Part shown: piece by piece, positions 15,825 through 23,229 of the stretch
Numbering within the stretch: the stretch's first letter is position 1
Layout: every line of letters starts with the position of its first letter
Assembly (NCBI RefSeq): GCF_004569295.1
Contig: NZ_SPQC01000004.1
Span: 25,408 to 89,407, forward strand
DNA: 64,000 nucleotides
Source of the DNA: Rothia nasimurium
Lineage (GTDB): Bacteria; Actinomycetota; Actinomycetes; Actinomycetales; Micrococcaceae
Direction of reading: 5' to 3'
Program-made: the position numbers and the translations under genes
Notes under the pieces: generated by a model
What the model saw: only the letters and a program-made list of their open reading frames with translations
Database searches by the model: none
What the model was told of the DNA's origin: nothing

Positions 15825-16898
15825 TTATTCTGAGGTTTCTGATGCGTAGACGTCCCACCGGCCCTCGAAGTAGTAGGCCGAGGTGGTGGCGTCCAGCAGG
15901 TCAAGGGTAAAGGCGCTACCAATCGCCGTTCCCTGCACGCCTTCGACCATGGCCTGGCGGGCGGCGTCCGTATCGCCCGTGTAACTCTCAAAGCGGGCGG
16001 TCACAAAGTAGTCGGTAGAGTCCCGGTATTTGTTGATGCTCACGACTTCTAGACCCTCGGTGTGCGCCGCAAATGCCTGGGCAACCGGGGTGGCAGAACG
16101 TGACCAGACCTGCGTCTCGCTTAACGGGCCGAAGACGAAAACCTGTATCGTCTCGGTATCATTCTGCGTTTCATCCACGTACGAGACGCTCTCAAGGTCT
16201 GGCCCATCCAGGAGCTCCCAGCTGGCCATATCAGCAAGTAGGGCCTGCTGGTCTGAGTTCTTATCCCCGTAGAGGTAGTATGTGACCTCAACCCAGGTAG
16301 CCTCGGTTTCGTATTCGTCAGCCCCGCGAGCGGAAACGCGCACCGACCCCATGCGCTCGTCAGACGCCCGTGTGAGGATTTCCTGCCAGGTCTCGACTAA
16401 GAGGGTGATGGGGATTTCCTCGTGGCTGTCGATGCCGATGGAGCCACCGCTCGGCAGGTGAATATAGGTGGAGTGGGTGGATTCTCGCTGGAAGATTCCG
16501 CTGGTGCCGCCGAGCTGCGGCACCGCTTGGACTAGGTGCTCTGCGAGCGCCCTCGACTCTATGCTGCCGGTATCGGCAACGCTGAGCCAGGTAGCGTCTG
16601 AGTTTGAGGAGCCATCATTAGCCAGCATCGACGAATCCCAGATGCTCCCACCGCCCAGTGTCATGTGGCTACGGGATCCCGCGAAATAGGCCACGAGCGC
16701 CAGAACCAGCACCGTAGGAACAGCTAGCACACCCAGCAGAATCAGAATATTACGCCGTGTGTAGGACCTGTTGTCGATTTCGTCGGGGTTGCGAGTACCG
16801 GGCACCGTGGCAGGCACTGCTTCAGCCGGCGGAGGCGGGGCGGACGCGGTTTCCCCAGGTGGGGTGCTCAAAGGCTGTTCTGGGTATGGGTGGGTCAT
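15825..16898 (-). CDS. Hypothetical single-pass membrane protein
   Basis: 357 residues: a Pro-rich cytoplasmic N-terminus of about 45, one membrane helix (ILILLGVLAVPTVLVLALVA, about 50-69), and an extracytoplasmic domain of about 280. The domain is rich in acidic residues and strands and shows no family I know. The ATG at 16898 gives MTHPYPEQPLSTPPGE, typical of actinobacterial anchored proteins. It is followed downstream by the terminator shared with the convergent gene. Confidence 0.7.
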   Translation of the reverse strand: MTHPYPEQPLSTPPGETASAPPPPAEAVPATVPGTRNPDEIDNRSYTRRNILILLGVLAVPTVLVLALVAYFAGSRSHMTLGGGSIWDSSMLANDGSSNSDATWLSVADTGSIESRALAEHLVQAVPQLGGTSGIFQRESTHSTYIHLPSGGSIGIDSHEEIPITLLVETWQEILTRASDERMGSVRVSARGADEYETEATWVEVTYYLYGDKNSDQQALLADMASWELLDGPDLESVSYVDETQNDTETIQVFVFGPLSETQVWSRSATPVAQAFAAHTEGLEVVSINKYRDSTDYFVTARFESYTGDTDAARQAMVEGVQGTAIGSAFTLDLLDATTSAYYFEGRWDVYASETSE

Positions 16899-16954
16899 GG
16901 TGTTTTCAGCCTAGCAGAGCCCCCTTTCCCCGCGGCGGGGCACCCGGGCCGCGC

Positions 16955-17943
16955 CTAAGCGTCCTTAGCCTTGACCTGCTGCATCTGCTGGGTGTGGCGC
17001 TCGCGGTCCTTCATCTCTTTGGGGCGCAGGAAGATGAGCCCCACCGCGATGGAAATAATGAAGATGGCGAGCATGACGAAGAAGAGGGACCAAATCCCGG
17101 TCAAATAAATGACGGGGACGGCCAGGGCCGTCACCAGGCCACCGCCAAAGAAGGGCTCGAAGACCAGCTGCTTGTAGCCGAAGGCTTCGAAGGCAGGGGA
17201 TTCGCCCTTGGGGTCAACAACGCGCATCAGAATCAGGCCGGTGGCGGTGACACCCATAGACTGGCCGAAGTCGCCGATGCCGCGTTCGAACCAGTAACGG
17301 CCAATCAGGCGCGGGGCCAGCCAGAGGAAGATAGCCACGTTGAAGCCGATACCGGCTACCGCCAGAATGGCGAAGAGCGCCTTCGCCGAAGCCCAGGTCT
17401 TCCATGACGCAGCGCATACCGGCAGCGGTTCCGTGCCCGCCCTCGAAGGCGATTTCGATTAGGGCGCCGGTCATGGGCGAGGCTGTAAAGACGGGGACGA
17501 GTACCAGGGCGGCAAGGAGCAGGCCCACGACGTACTGGCCCGACCCTAGAGCCACGCCCAGGGGTAGCTGGGGGCCGGCGAGTTGCACGGCCCGCTTGGG
17601 AGTGGGGAGTTCCTGGCCCAGGAACATGGTTGCGAAGATGACGCTCCTGGAGGGCGCCCCAGGTGGTGAGCATGGCGTCGGTAAAGAGGCCGTTTTCATC
17701 CCAGGGGCCGGAGAACCGGCCGAGCACCTGGGGCCCGAGCAGGAGCAGCAGAACGCCCGCCACGATGGAGTTGGGCAGGAAGAGGGCTTGCACCCAGCCG
17801 ACTTTGACTCGAATAATCTTGCCGATGAGAAGGGCTACGCCGAGAATGAGGAGGGCTACGCCGAGAATGAGGAGGGCGAAGCCAACTGCTTGTGGTGATA
17901 TGGTTTTGCCTTTGTTCTCGCTGGTGCGTCCTTGCACCTGCAA
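16955..17943 (-). pseudogene. gltS: Sodium/glutamate symporter GltS, broken by two frameshifts
   Basis: Three overlapping minus-strand frames together read as one GltS-like carrier. The first (from about 17943) carries VGWVQALFLPNSIVAGVLLLL; the second has ATMFLGQELP and EGGHGTAAGM; the third, SMGVTATGLILMRVVDP and FEPFFGGGLVTALAVP. Frame changes are near 17650 and 17370. The N-terminal coding part also has an exact tandem duplication of 21 bases (about 17828-17869), repeating LILGVAL. The total of about 330 codons is short of the roughly 400 usual, so some sequence is also lost. It would have imported glutamate with Na+. Confidence 0.8.
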
Positions 17944-18031
17944 TCACAGAGATTGCAATACTACTTACTTTTGAAGTGTTTAGTTTACCTATACAGGGTT
18001 ACCTCTGGCTATTTATGACAGGGGCGGACGC

Positions 18032-18096
18032 GAGCGTGCACCATATCGCTGAGCGTGCACCCACCCTGCGCACGCTCAGCGATATCACGCACGCTC
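18032..18096. repeat. Nested inverted repeat built from GAGCGTGC
   Basis: Arms 18032-18058 and 18070-18096 (27 bases) pair except for three central positions. Each arm contains GAGCGTGC twice in its orientation. The repeat lies between the gltS remnant and the 5S rRNA terminator, with an A7 run after it on the plus strand. It could be an operator or a hairpin in a readthrough transcript. Confidence 0.6.
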
Positions 18097-18119
18097 ACCA
18101 AAAAAACTGCGCACATAAA

Positions 18120-18151
18120 AAGGAACCCCAGTCTTTCGACTGGGGTTCCTT
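18120..18151 (-). terminator. Terminator of 5S rRNA copy 1
   Basis: AAGGAACCCCAGTC (18120-18133) pairs with GACTGGGGTTCCTT (18138-18151) around a 4-base loop, with a T-run on the minus strand. Confidence 0.85.
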
Positions 18152-18162
18152 ACCACATTTAA

Positions 18163-18278
18163 TTCGGCAATGACCTACTCTCCCACACCGTCGCCAGTGC
18201 AGTACCATCGGCGCTAAGAGCCTTAACTTCCGGGTTCGGGATGGGACCGGGTGTTTCCCTCTTGCTATAATCACCGAA
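18163..18278 (-). rRNA. rrf: 5S ribosomal RNA, copy 1
   Basis: About 116 bases on the minus strand. Conserved 5S segments are present, including CCCGGTCCCATCCCGAACCC and GCGCCGATGGTACTGCA. The ends pair (TTCGGTGAT with GTCATTGCCGAA). It stands without 16S or 23S rRNA genes and follows a tRNA-Ala gene by three bases. The 3' end differs by one base from copy 2. Confidence 0.9.
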
Positions 18279-18281
18279 GAG

Positions 18282-18354
18282 TGGAGGCGAGGGGACTCGA
18301 ACCCCTAACCCCCTGCTTGCAAAGCAGGTGCGCTACCAATTGCGCCACGCCCCC
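18282..18354 (-). tRNA. tRNA-Ala (TGC), copy 1
   Basis: A 73-base cloverleaf on the minus strand starting GGGGGCGTGGCGCAATTGG. The anticodon stem-loop CTGCTTTGCAAGCAG exposes TGC. The T-arm is GGGGTTCGAGTCCCC. The 3' CCA is not encoded. Identical to the copy at 22263. Confidence 0.95.
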
Positions 18355-18477
18355 GTGGTGTTATGCTTCTACTTTACTACAGGTTTTTTGCACGCGCAAA
18401 CTAATTCTACCAAATGTTCGGTTAGCTCCGCCACAGGTTGAGGGTGAAGGTCTGAAAAATAGGCGATATACCCCGGT

Positions 18478-19227
18478 TTATCCAAGGTGGTGCAGGTACA
18501 TATCGGGGTCATCGAGCATATTGCGCCAGTGCGTGGTCATATCAAGCTCAGCCCAGGCCAGTCTCTGGATACCCCACTCCCCTATTTCCCACACCAGCTC
18601 ATTGCGGCGCGTAGCGAGCGCAGCAAGGAGTGGGCTATGGGTGCAGAGCACTACTTGCCCGCCTCGCTCAAGAAAGGCGAGGACGCGGGCGCATAGTTCA
18701 AGCTGCCCCGAGAAAGATAGGCCTGATTCGGGTTCATCAAGGATCCAGAGGCCGTAATCATCGAAGGATTCTTCAAGTAAACGCTGGGTGCCCTCCCCGT
18801 GGGAGAGGCGCAGAATATCGGCTGCCTGCTGTGATTTGAGGCTGGCCATATGCTCCAGGTGAGCCAGCATTCCCTCAGCTCGCAGGAAGAGCCCTGCCCG
18901 GCGTCCGGCGGCCCCGCGTATAACCTGTAAGTCAGTGCCAAAAGCGGAGGCCTGCTCATAGGTAGGGCGGGCAACCCGGTTATCCCCGCCGCCGAGGGGC
19001 AGGCCGTAGGCTTCTGCGATGGATTCCACGAGGGAGGATTTACCGGCCCCGTTTTCTCCCACAATGATGGTGAGTTGACCAAAGGTGAGCCCTGCGAGCG
19101 CCACCCGGGTGACCGCAAGGTGATAGGGCCAGGTATGGGCGCGGACGCCGGTGGGCGGCTCGAAGTCGCTACGGGCGGTAATGCCGTGTAGGGGGAGGCC
19201 GCTGATAGTCGAGACTGGATTTTTCAT
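18478..19227 (-). CDS. AAA-family ATPase (ABC/RecF-like fold)
   Basis: 249 residues with Walker A VGENGAGKSS (about 55-64), an ABC-like signature LSHGEG, Walker B LWILDEPESGL and a switch His in LCTHSPLL. No membrane helices. This is the compact stand-alone ATPase type often annotated as predicted ATPase (COG3910-like). The start at 19227 abuts the stop codon of the DMT permease gene upstream, so the two are co-transcribed. The substrate or process is unknown. Confidence 0.75.
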   Translation of the reverse strand: MKNPVSTISGLPLHGITARSDFEPPTGVRAHTWPYHLAVTRVALAGLTFGQLTIIVGENGAGKSSLVESIAEAYGLPLGGGDNRVARPTYEQASAFGTDLQVIRGAAGRRAGLFLRAEGMLAHLEHMASLKSQQAADILRLSHGEGTQRLLEESFDDYGLWILDEPESGLSFSGQLELCARVLAFLERGGQVVLCTHSPLLAALATRRNELVWEIGEWGIQRLAWAELDMTTHWRNMLDDPDMYLHHLG

Positions 19228-20145
19228 TTAGTGACGTGCCCGGTCTGGCATGCTGAGCACAATGAGCACCAGCCCGAAGAGGGCAATTCCTAGCCAGCCG
19301 GTCAAGGCGAGACGCTCACCAACAACGATCACAGCAAGCAGGGTGGCTACAGCAGGTTCCAACAGTGTAATTGCGGTGACGGTTGAGGCTGGTAGGCGAG
19401 ACAGACCATACCCGAAGAAGAGGTAGCCCAAGAACATGGGGACGAGCACCATATACCCCACCACAGCTACGTGGGTAGAGGATTCAAGGATTGACCTGCC
19501 AGTTGCCAGCAGCACAGGCATAAGCAGCACTCCTCCAAGCCCAAATCCGGCTCCCATTGCGGCCTGGCGGCTTATTCCCTTGGTCATGAGTAGGGCAGAT
19601 GACCACGAATAGGTGGCGTAGGTGGCTCCTGCTACAAGACCTAAGGCGATACCGGGCATCAGCTGGTTCCCGGAGCTTCCGTGAGAGCTAAGAGAGGAGC
19701 TCAGCAAGAGCCCTGAGCCGGTGAGCCCGAGCATGGTGGCTACCATCCAGCGAGATAAGAGCTGACGTTTTTCTAGCGCCCATTCCACGAGCCCCGAAAA
19801 AATAGGAGCAGAAGCTAGTGACACCACTGAGCCAATAGCGACGCCGGCCGTAGACATCGAGGTGTAGAAGGCAAGGGGGTACACCATGATTGCTACCGCC
19901 CCCAGGATTACGAGCTTCTTTTCAGCCCGTAAAAGAGCTGATTCCCTCTTCAGCTGGGGCAGGGCCACTAGGGCTAGCAGCAGGCCTGACAGTCCCAGCG
20001 CAGCTGCCCCAACGGCTAATGAGCTGAGCTGGGGAGCGTACGCTGCTACGGTCCCCGTCGTTCCCCACAATATGGACGTAACAACAACTGCTAATATTGC
20101 CCTTGCTGGGCTAGAGGGAAGCCGGCCAGTAGAAGAGGGAGTCAT
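19228..20145 (-). CDS. DMT-superfamily (EamA) transporter
   Basis: 305 residues with ten membrane helices in two EamA repeats. Family features include ILWGTTGTVAAYAPQLSS at the start, and ASAPIFSGLVEWALEKRQL and TAITLLEPAVATLLAVIVVGERL at the ends of the two repeats. Members export or import amino acids, drugs or metabolites; the substrate is not predictable. It is translationally adjacent to the ATPase gene downstream. Confidence 0.85.
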   Translation of the reverse strand: MTPSSTGRLPSSPARAILAVVVTSILWGTTGTVAAYAPQLSSLAVGAAALGLSGLLLALVALPQLKRESALLRAEKKLVILGAVAIMVYPLAFYTSMSTAGVAIGSVVSLASAPIFSGLVEWALEKRQLLSRWMVATMLGLTGSGLLLSSSLSSHGSSGNQLMPGIALGLVAGATYATYSWSSALLMTKGISRQAAMGAGFGLGGVLLMPVLLATGRSILESSTHVAVVGYMVLVPMFLGYLFFGYGLSRLPASTVTAITLLEPAVATLLAVIVVGERLALTGWLGIALFGLVLIVLSMPDRARH

Positions 20146-20225
20146 ACTTCGTTATTGTATCCCCAGCAGACCCAGCCGCTGGCGCCCCTAGCCCACCAGC
20201 CCCCGCCGTCTATGTACAGAATCCT

Positions 20226-20513
20226 TTAGCCTGCAGCTCCCAGGAAGTTGAAGCCGGTGTAGGCGTAGATGAAGTCCTTGGCAATCCAGAGAATACCGCT
20301 CACAACAGCCAAAGCCAGCACCGCAAACAGCACGTAGGCGGCAGCGCGGGCCACAGGGGCAGGCTCAGTGTAGACAGTGCCCTCGGGGGTCTCTACAGCG
20401 GTGCCGCTCATCAGGCGCACACCCAGGGCGTAGAGAATCGGCAGGCCAGCACCAAAGCCCAGACCGGCCAGGAAGACGGGGTAAATCTTGTGGAAGATAT
20501 CAACAATCAACAT
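20226..20513 (-). CDS. Small membrane protein coupled to the Pit phosphate carrier
   Basis: 95 residues with two or three membrane helices (about 10-33 and 59-80) separated by a polar loop GTAVETPEGTVYTEPAP. Its start codon follows the pit stop codon directly, so it is co-translated with the transporter, and it may be an accessory subunit. No named domain is recognised. Confidence 0.7.
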   Translation of the reverse strand: MLIVDIFHKIYPVFLAGLGFGAGLPILYALGVRLMSGTAVETPEGTVYTEPAPVARAAAYVLFAVLALAVVSGILWIAKDFIYAYTGFNFLGAAG

Positions 20514-21707
20514 TTAGAAACCAGCCTTCACGGTGGGAATCGACTCGGTGTGCACCTCGCGGGTGGTGACAGCCTCACCCGAGTGCATATCGATGTGGCT
20601 GACGGCGCTCTTGCGGGAGTGGGCCCACATCCAGAAGCAGAAGCCGACCAGAATGAGGAAGACGGTTGCCTCGCCCATCCAGGCGCTACCGGTCATGGAG
20701 TTGATGCCGTTACCCACGAACCAGGTCAGCGCACCGACGGAGCCAGCGGCGGGCAGGGTGATAATCCAGGCGATGACCATACGGCGGGCGGTTGACCAGC
20801 TCACCTTGGCGCGACGGCCGATGCCGGAGCCGATGATAGAGCCGGTTGCCACGTGAGTAGTAGACAGGGCCATGCCGAAGTGAGAGGAGGTCAGGATGAT
20901 AGCTGCCGAGGAGCCGTCCGCTGCGAAGCCCTGGGGGCCTTCAATATCGACGATACCCTTACCCATGGTCTTGATGATGCGCCAGCCGCCCAGGTAGGTA
21001 CCCAGGGCGATAGCCAGGGCGCAGACCAGGCGGACCCAGAAGGGGATATCTGCTTCGGGGTTGATTTCGTTGGCAGCAACCAGGGCCAGGAAGATAACGC
21101 CCATGGTCTTCTGTGCATCGTTGGTGCCGTGCGCCAGGGACATCAGGAAAGCGGCAGAAATCTGGCCGAAGCGGAAGTTCTTCTTTTTCTGGTCGCCGGG
21201 CACGCTCTTGGTCAGCGCGTAGATGATGGCAGCGCCGATACCGGCAACCACACCCGCGATGAGCGGTGCCATCAGGGCGGGGACGATAATCTTCATCAGC
21301 ACACCGTTCCAGAGCACGCCACTTGTACCCAGCGATGCCAGGGTTGCACCGATCAGGCCGCCAAAAAGGGCGTGAGAGGAGCTGGAGGGCAGGCCCAGCA
21401 GCCAGGTGAAGACGTTCCAAAGGATTGCGCCCACCAGGCCGGTAAAGACAATTAGCATGAGGCTGGGGCCGCCGCCGGCGGTTTCAAGGTCGATGAGGCC
21501 GGAGCCGACGGTCTTAGCTACCTCGATGGAGAGGAAGGCCCCGATGAGGTTAAGGACGGCTGAAAGAGCGACAGCCGCTTTGGGCTTGAGGGCGCCGGTG
21601 GCGATAGATGAGGCCATGGCGTTAGCGGTGTCGTGGAAGCCGTTGGTGAAGTCGAAGGCTAGTGCGGTCAGCACTACGATCACCAGAATGATGAGTTCTG
21701 TAGTCAC
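20514..21707 (-). CDS. pit: Low-affinity inorganic phosphate transporter (PiT family)
   Basis: About 397 residues from the GTG at 21705-21707; an in-frame TTG at 21728 would add MPTRIET. Signature segments of both inverted repeats are present: ALAFDFTNGFHDTANAMA near the start, and SAAFLMSLAHGTNDAQKTMG in the second half. The GLPSSSSHALFGGLIG loop is also typical. It imports phosphate with a cation across the cytoplasmic membrane. The small membrane gene downstream is directly coupled. Confidence 0.9.
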   Translation of the reverse strand: MTTELIILVIVVLTALAFDFTNGFHDTANAMASSIATGALKPKAAVALSAVLNLIGAFLSIEVAKTVGSGLIDLETAGGGPSLMLIVFTGLVGAILWNVFTWLLGLPSSSSHALFGGLIGATLASLGTSGVLWNGVLMKIIVPALMAPLIAGVVAGIGAAIIYALTKSVPGDQKKKNFRFGQISAAFLMSLAHGTNDAQKTMGVIFLALVAANEINPEADIPFWVRLVCALAIALGTYLGGWRIIKTMGKGIVDIEGPQGFAADGSSAAIILTSSHFGMALSTTHVATGSIIGSGIGRRAKVSWSTARRMVIAWIITLPAAGSVGALTWFVGNGINSMTGSAWMGEATVFLILVGFCFWMWAHSRKSAVSHIDMHSGEAVTTREVHTESIPTVKAGF

Positions 21708-21728
21708 GGTTTCTATTCTTGTGGGCAA

Positions 21729-22097
21729 GGCAGGTTTTGGGAAACATCAGGCAACTGAGGAGTTAGGCAGGGATGGAATATTGCTTAAGTTTCTTCAAAC
21801 CCACAAGAAGCATATTTTGAGCAAGGACGCCCTCTGCAACAGAGAGGGGAATACTTTCGTTTTACCTGGCTAGGGAGTATTTTCTGCAATACACCCCATT
21901 AGGGGAATATGGTTTTACATGGTTTTCCCCGAGCGGGCAGCCCCTTCCATCATGGGAAACCCACACTCAGAGCGAGGTTGTTTACCATTTGTTCACTTTA
22001 AGACCCCGTGGGGTTGCTCATAAACTGCTACAAAAATTCAAGGTTTACTTGAACCCTATTTTCACACCCCACCCACCCCAGAGCGAAGCAGCTAGAC
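21729..22097. other. Gene-free region upstream of pit
   Basis: About 370 bases without a convincing gene. GTTTACCATTT followed directly by GTTCACTTTAA (about 21979-22000) looks like an 11-base direct repeat of the type bound by PhoP in actinobacteria, which would suit a phosphate transporter, but its distance from pit (about 280 bases) is large. A TTCAAG-N5-CTTGAA inverted repeat lies at 22037-22053. Confidence 0.3.
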
Positions 22098-22100
22098 AAA

Positions 22101-22132
22101 AAGGAACCCCAGTCTTTCGACCGGGGTTCCTT
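22101..22132 (-). terminator. Terminator of 5S rRNA copy 2
   Basis: AAGGAACCCCAGTC (22101-22114) pairs with GACCGGGGTTCCTT (22119-22132), one wobble pair different from copy 1. Confidence 0.85.
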
Positions 22133-22143
22133 ACCACATTTAA

Positions 22144-22259
22144 TTCGGCGATGACCTACTCTCCCACACCGTCGCCAGTGCAGTACCATCGGCGCTAAGA
22201 GCCTTAACTTCCGGGTTCGGGATGGGACCGGGTGTTTCCCTCTTGCTATAATCACCGAA
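22144..22259 (-). rRNA. rrf: 5S ribosomal RNA, copy 2
   Basis: 116 bases on the minus strand, identical to copy 1 except for one base near the 3' end. There are no 16S or 23S genes with it. It follows tRNA-Ala by three bases and runs into the terminator at 22101-22132. Confidence 0.9.
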
Positions 22260-22262
22260 GAG

Positions 22263-22335
22263 TGGAGGCGAGGGGACTCGAACCCCTAACCCCCTGCTTG
22301 CAAAGCAGGTGCGCTACCAATTGCGCCACGCCCCC
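22263..22335 (-). tRNA. tRNA-Ala (TGC), copy 2
   Basis: A 73-base cloverleaf with anticodon TGC, identical to the copy at 18282. It follows the DLW-39 gene and tRNA-Ile on the same strand. Confidence 0.95.
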
Positions 22336-22347
22336 ATCGGGTGCTAC

Positions 22348-22467
22348 CTATGAAATTTTATCCGTAGCTTCTTCCCAAGTTTTTTTATTCTCCTGAGAAT
22401 CCTTAGCCTTCTGTACTGCCACTACTGTTGCCAGCGCAGCGAGCGTGATTGCCATAAATTTCTTCAT
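22348..22467 (-). CDS. DLW-39 family small protein
   Basis: A 39-residue protein from the ATG at 22465-22467: MKKFMAITLAALATVVAVQK, then a polar helix ending KTWEEATDKIS. The length, the N-terminal hydrophobic helix and the W-x-EATD ending fit the DLW-39 family, which in actinobacteria sits between or beside the tRNA-Ile/tRNA-Ala genes behind gyrA, exactly as here. A ribosome site AAAGGTTGA lies upstream. Likely membrane-associated; function is unknown. It is too short for most gene finders. Confidence 0.8.
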   Translation of the reverse strand: MKKFMAITLAALATVVAVQKAKDSQENKKTWEEATDKIS

Positions 22468-22490
22468 GTCAACCTTTCAACCAAGGTGAG

Positions 22491-22564
22491 TGGGCGTACC
22501 AGGAATTGAACCTGGGACCTCTACATTATCAGTGTAGCGCTCTAACCGTCTGAGCTATACGCCC
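22491..22564 (-). tRNA. tRNA-Ile (GAT)
   Basis: A 74-base cloverleaf on the minus strand starting GGGCGTATAGCTCAG. The anticodon arm CTACACTGATAATGTAG exposes GAT, and the T-arm is CCAGGTTCAATTCCTGG. The 3' CCA is not encoded. It lies between the DUF3566 gene and the DLW-39 gene. Confidence 0.95.
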
Positions 22565-22722
22565 TTGGTGTTCATCAGAACGAGATATAACTCTACACAG
22601 GTTTTGACACCTTGCCAAATCGAAATAGCGTGTTCTGAGACACACGCCCTGAAAGGATGTTTATAAAGCTTCGTAGCGCCCTGAATCTGCAAGGCACCAC
22701 GAAGCTGAACAGGGGTTTTGGT

Positions 22723-23229
22723 TTATTCGTCGGTGAGGGTTACGCCCACGCCGCCGACCAGCTTGGCTGCCACGTTGTAGAGCATGGCTGCCAGGGTACC
22801 GAGCAGGGTGAAGAGCACGACGTTCACCACGGAGATGATGGTGCTGTAGAGAGCTACCTGACCCAGTGAGAGGTACTGGGAGATGTCCACGGCGTCGCCG
22901 GTGGTACCGAGTAGGGTCAGCAGGTCATTGAGGCTCTGGAAGGCGCCGGTGGCCTGCATGACGAGCCAGAGAATGACGGCCGCAACCACGGTGGCGATAC
23001 CGATGGCGACCGAGAGCAGGAAGACGAGCTTGGCAACCGAGAAGGTATCTACCTTGGCAACGACCAGGCGAGCGCGACGGATCTTGGAGCGAGGGGCGGG
23101 GCGCACCAGCGGCTTGCGCTGGGCACCTGCGGACGCCGTACTCTGGGGGCGTGCCTTACCTTGGGCAGCGCGCGGGGTGCCGGCTCGCGGCGCTGGCCGC
23201 GGTGCGGTTCCGGTGCTTTTAGTGCTCAC
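22723..23229 (-). CDS. DUF3566 membrane protein
   Basis: 168 residues from the GTG at 23227-23229, which has GGAGGTAAGA directly upstream and overlaps the end of gyrA by 11 bases. The first 60 residues are Pro/Ala/Arg-rich and disordered. Two membrane helices follow ([20 protein letters not shown] and [20 protein letters not shown]) with the extracytoplasmic stretch [12 protein letters not shown] between. This is the conserved actinobacterial protein encoded directly after gyrA (Rv0007-like). Its function is not established; position suggests co-expression with gyrase. Confidence 0.88.
   Translation of the reverse strand: MSTKSTGTAPRPAPRAGTPRAAQGKARPQSTASAGAQRKPLVRPAPRSKIRRARLVVAKVDTFSVAKLVFLLSVAIGIATVVAAVILWLVMQATGAFQSLNDLLTLLGTTGDAVDISQYLSLGQVALYSTIISVVNVVLFTLLGTLAAMLYNVAAKLVGGVGVTLTDE

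Larger units (their letters stand above)
18117..18354 (-). repeat. 238-bp direct repeat, copy 1 (tRNA-Ala + 5S + terminator)
   Basis: Identical to 22098-22335 except for two substitutions (positions 18141 and 18169). Both copies are on the same strand, 3981 bases apart, and identity ends at the tRNA 5' end and just past the terminator. Confidence 0.9.
22098..22335 (-). repeat. 238-bp direct repeat, copy 2 (tRNA-Ala + 5S + terminator)
   Basis: Matches 18117-18354 at all but two positions. This copy sits in the expected actinobacterial context (gyrA, DUF3566, tRNA-Ile, DLW-39, tRNA-Ala), so it is probably the ancestral one. Confidence 0.9.

Noticed and set aside
21979..22000. PhoP box controlling pit
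   Set aside because: An 11-base direct repeat is present, but it is about 280 bases from the gene and only two units long; kept only as a remark.
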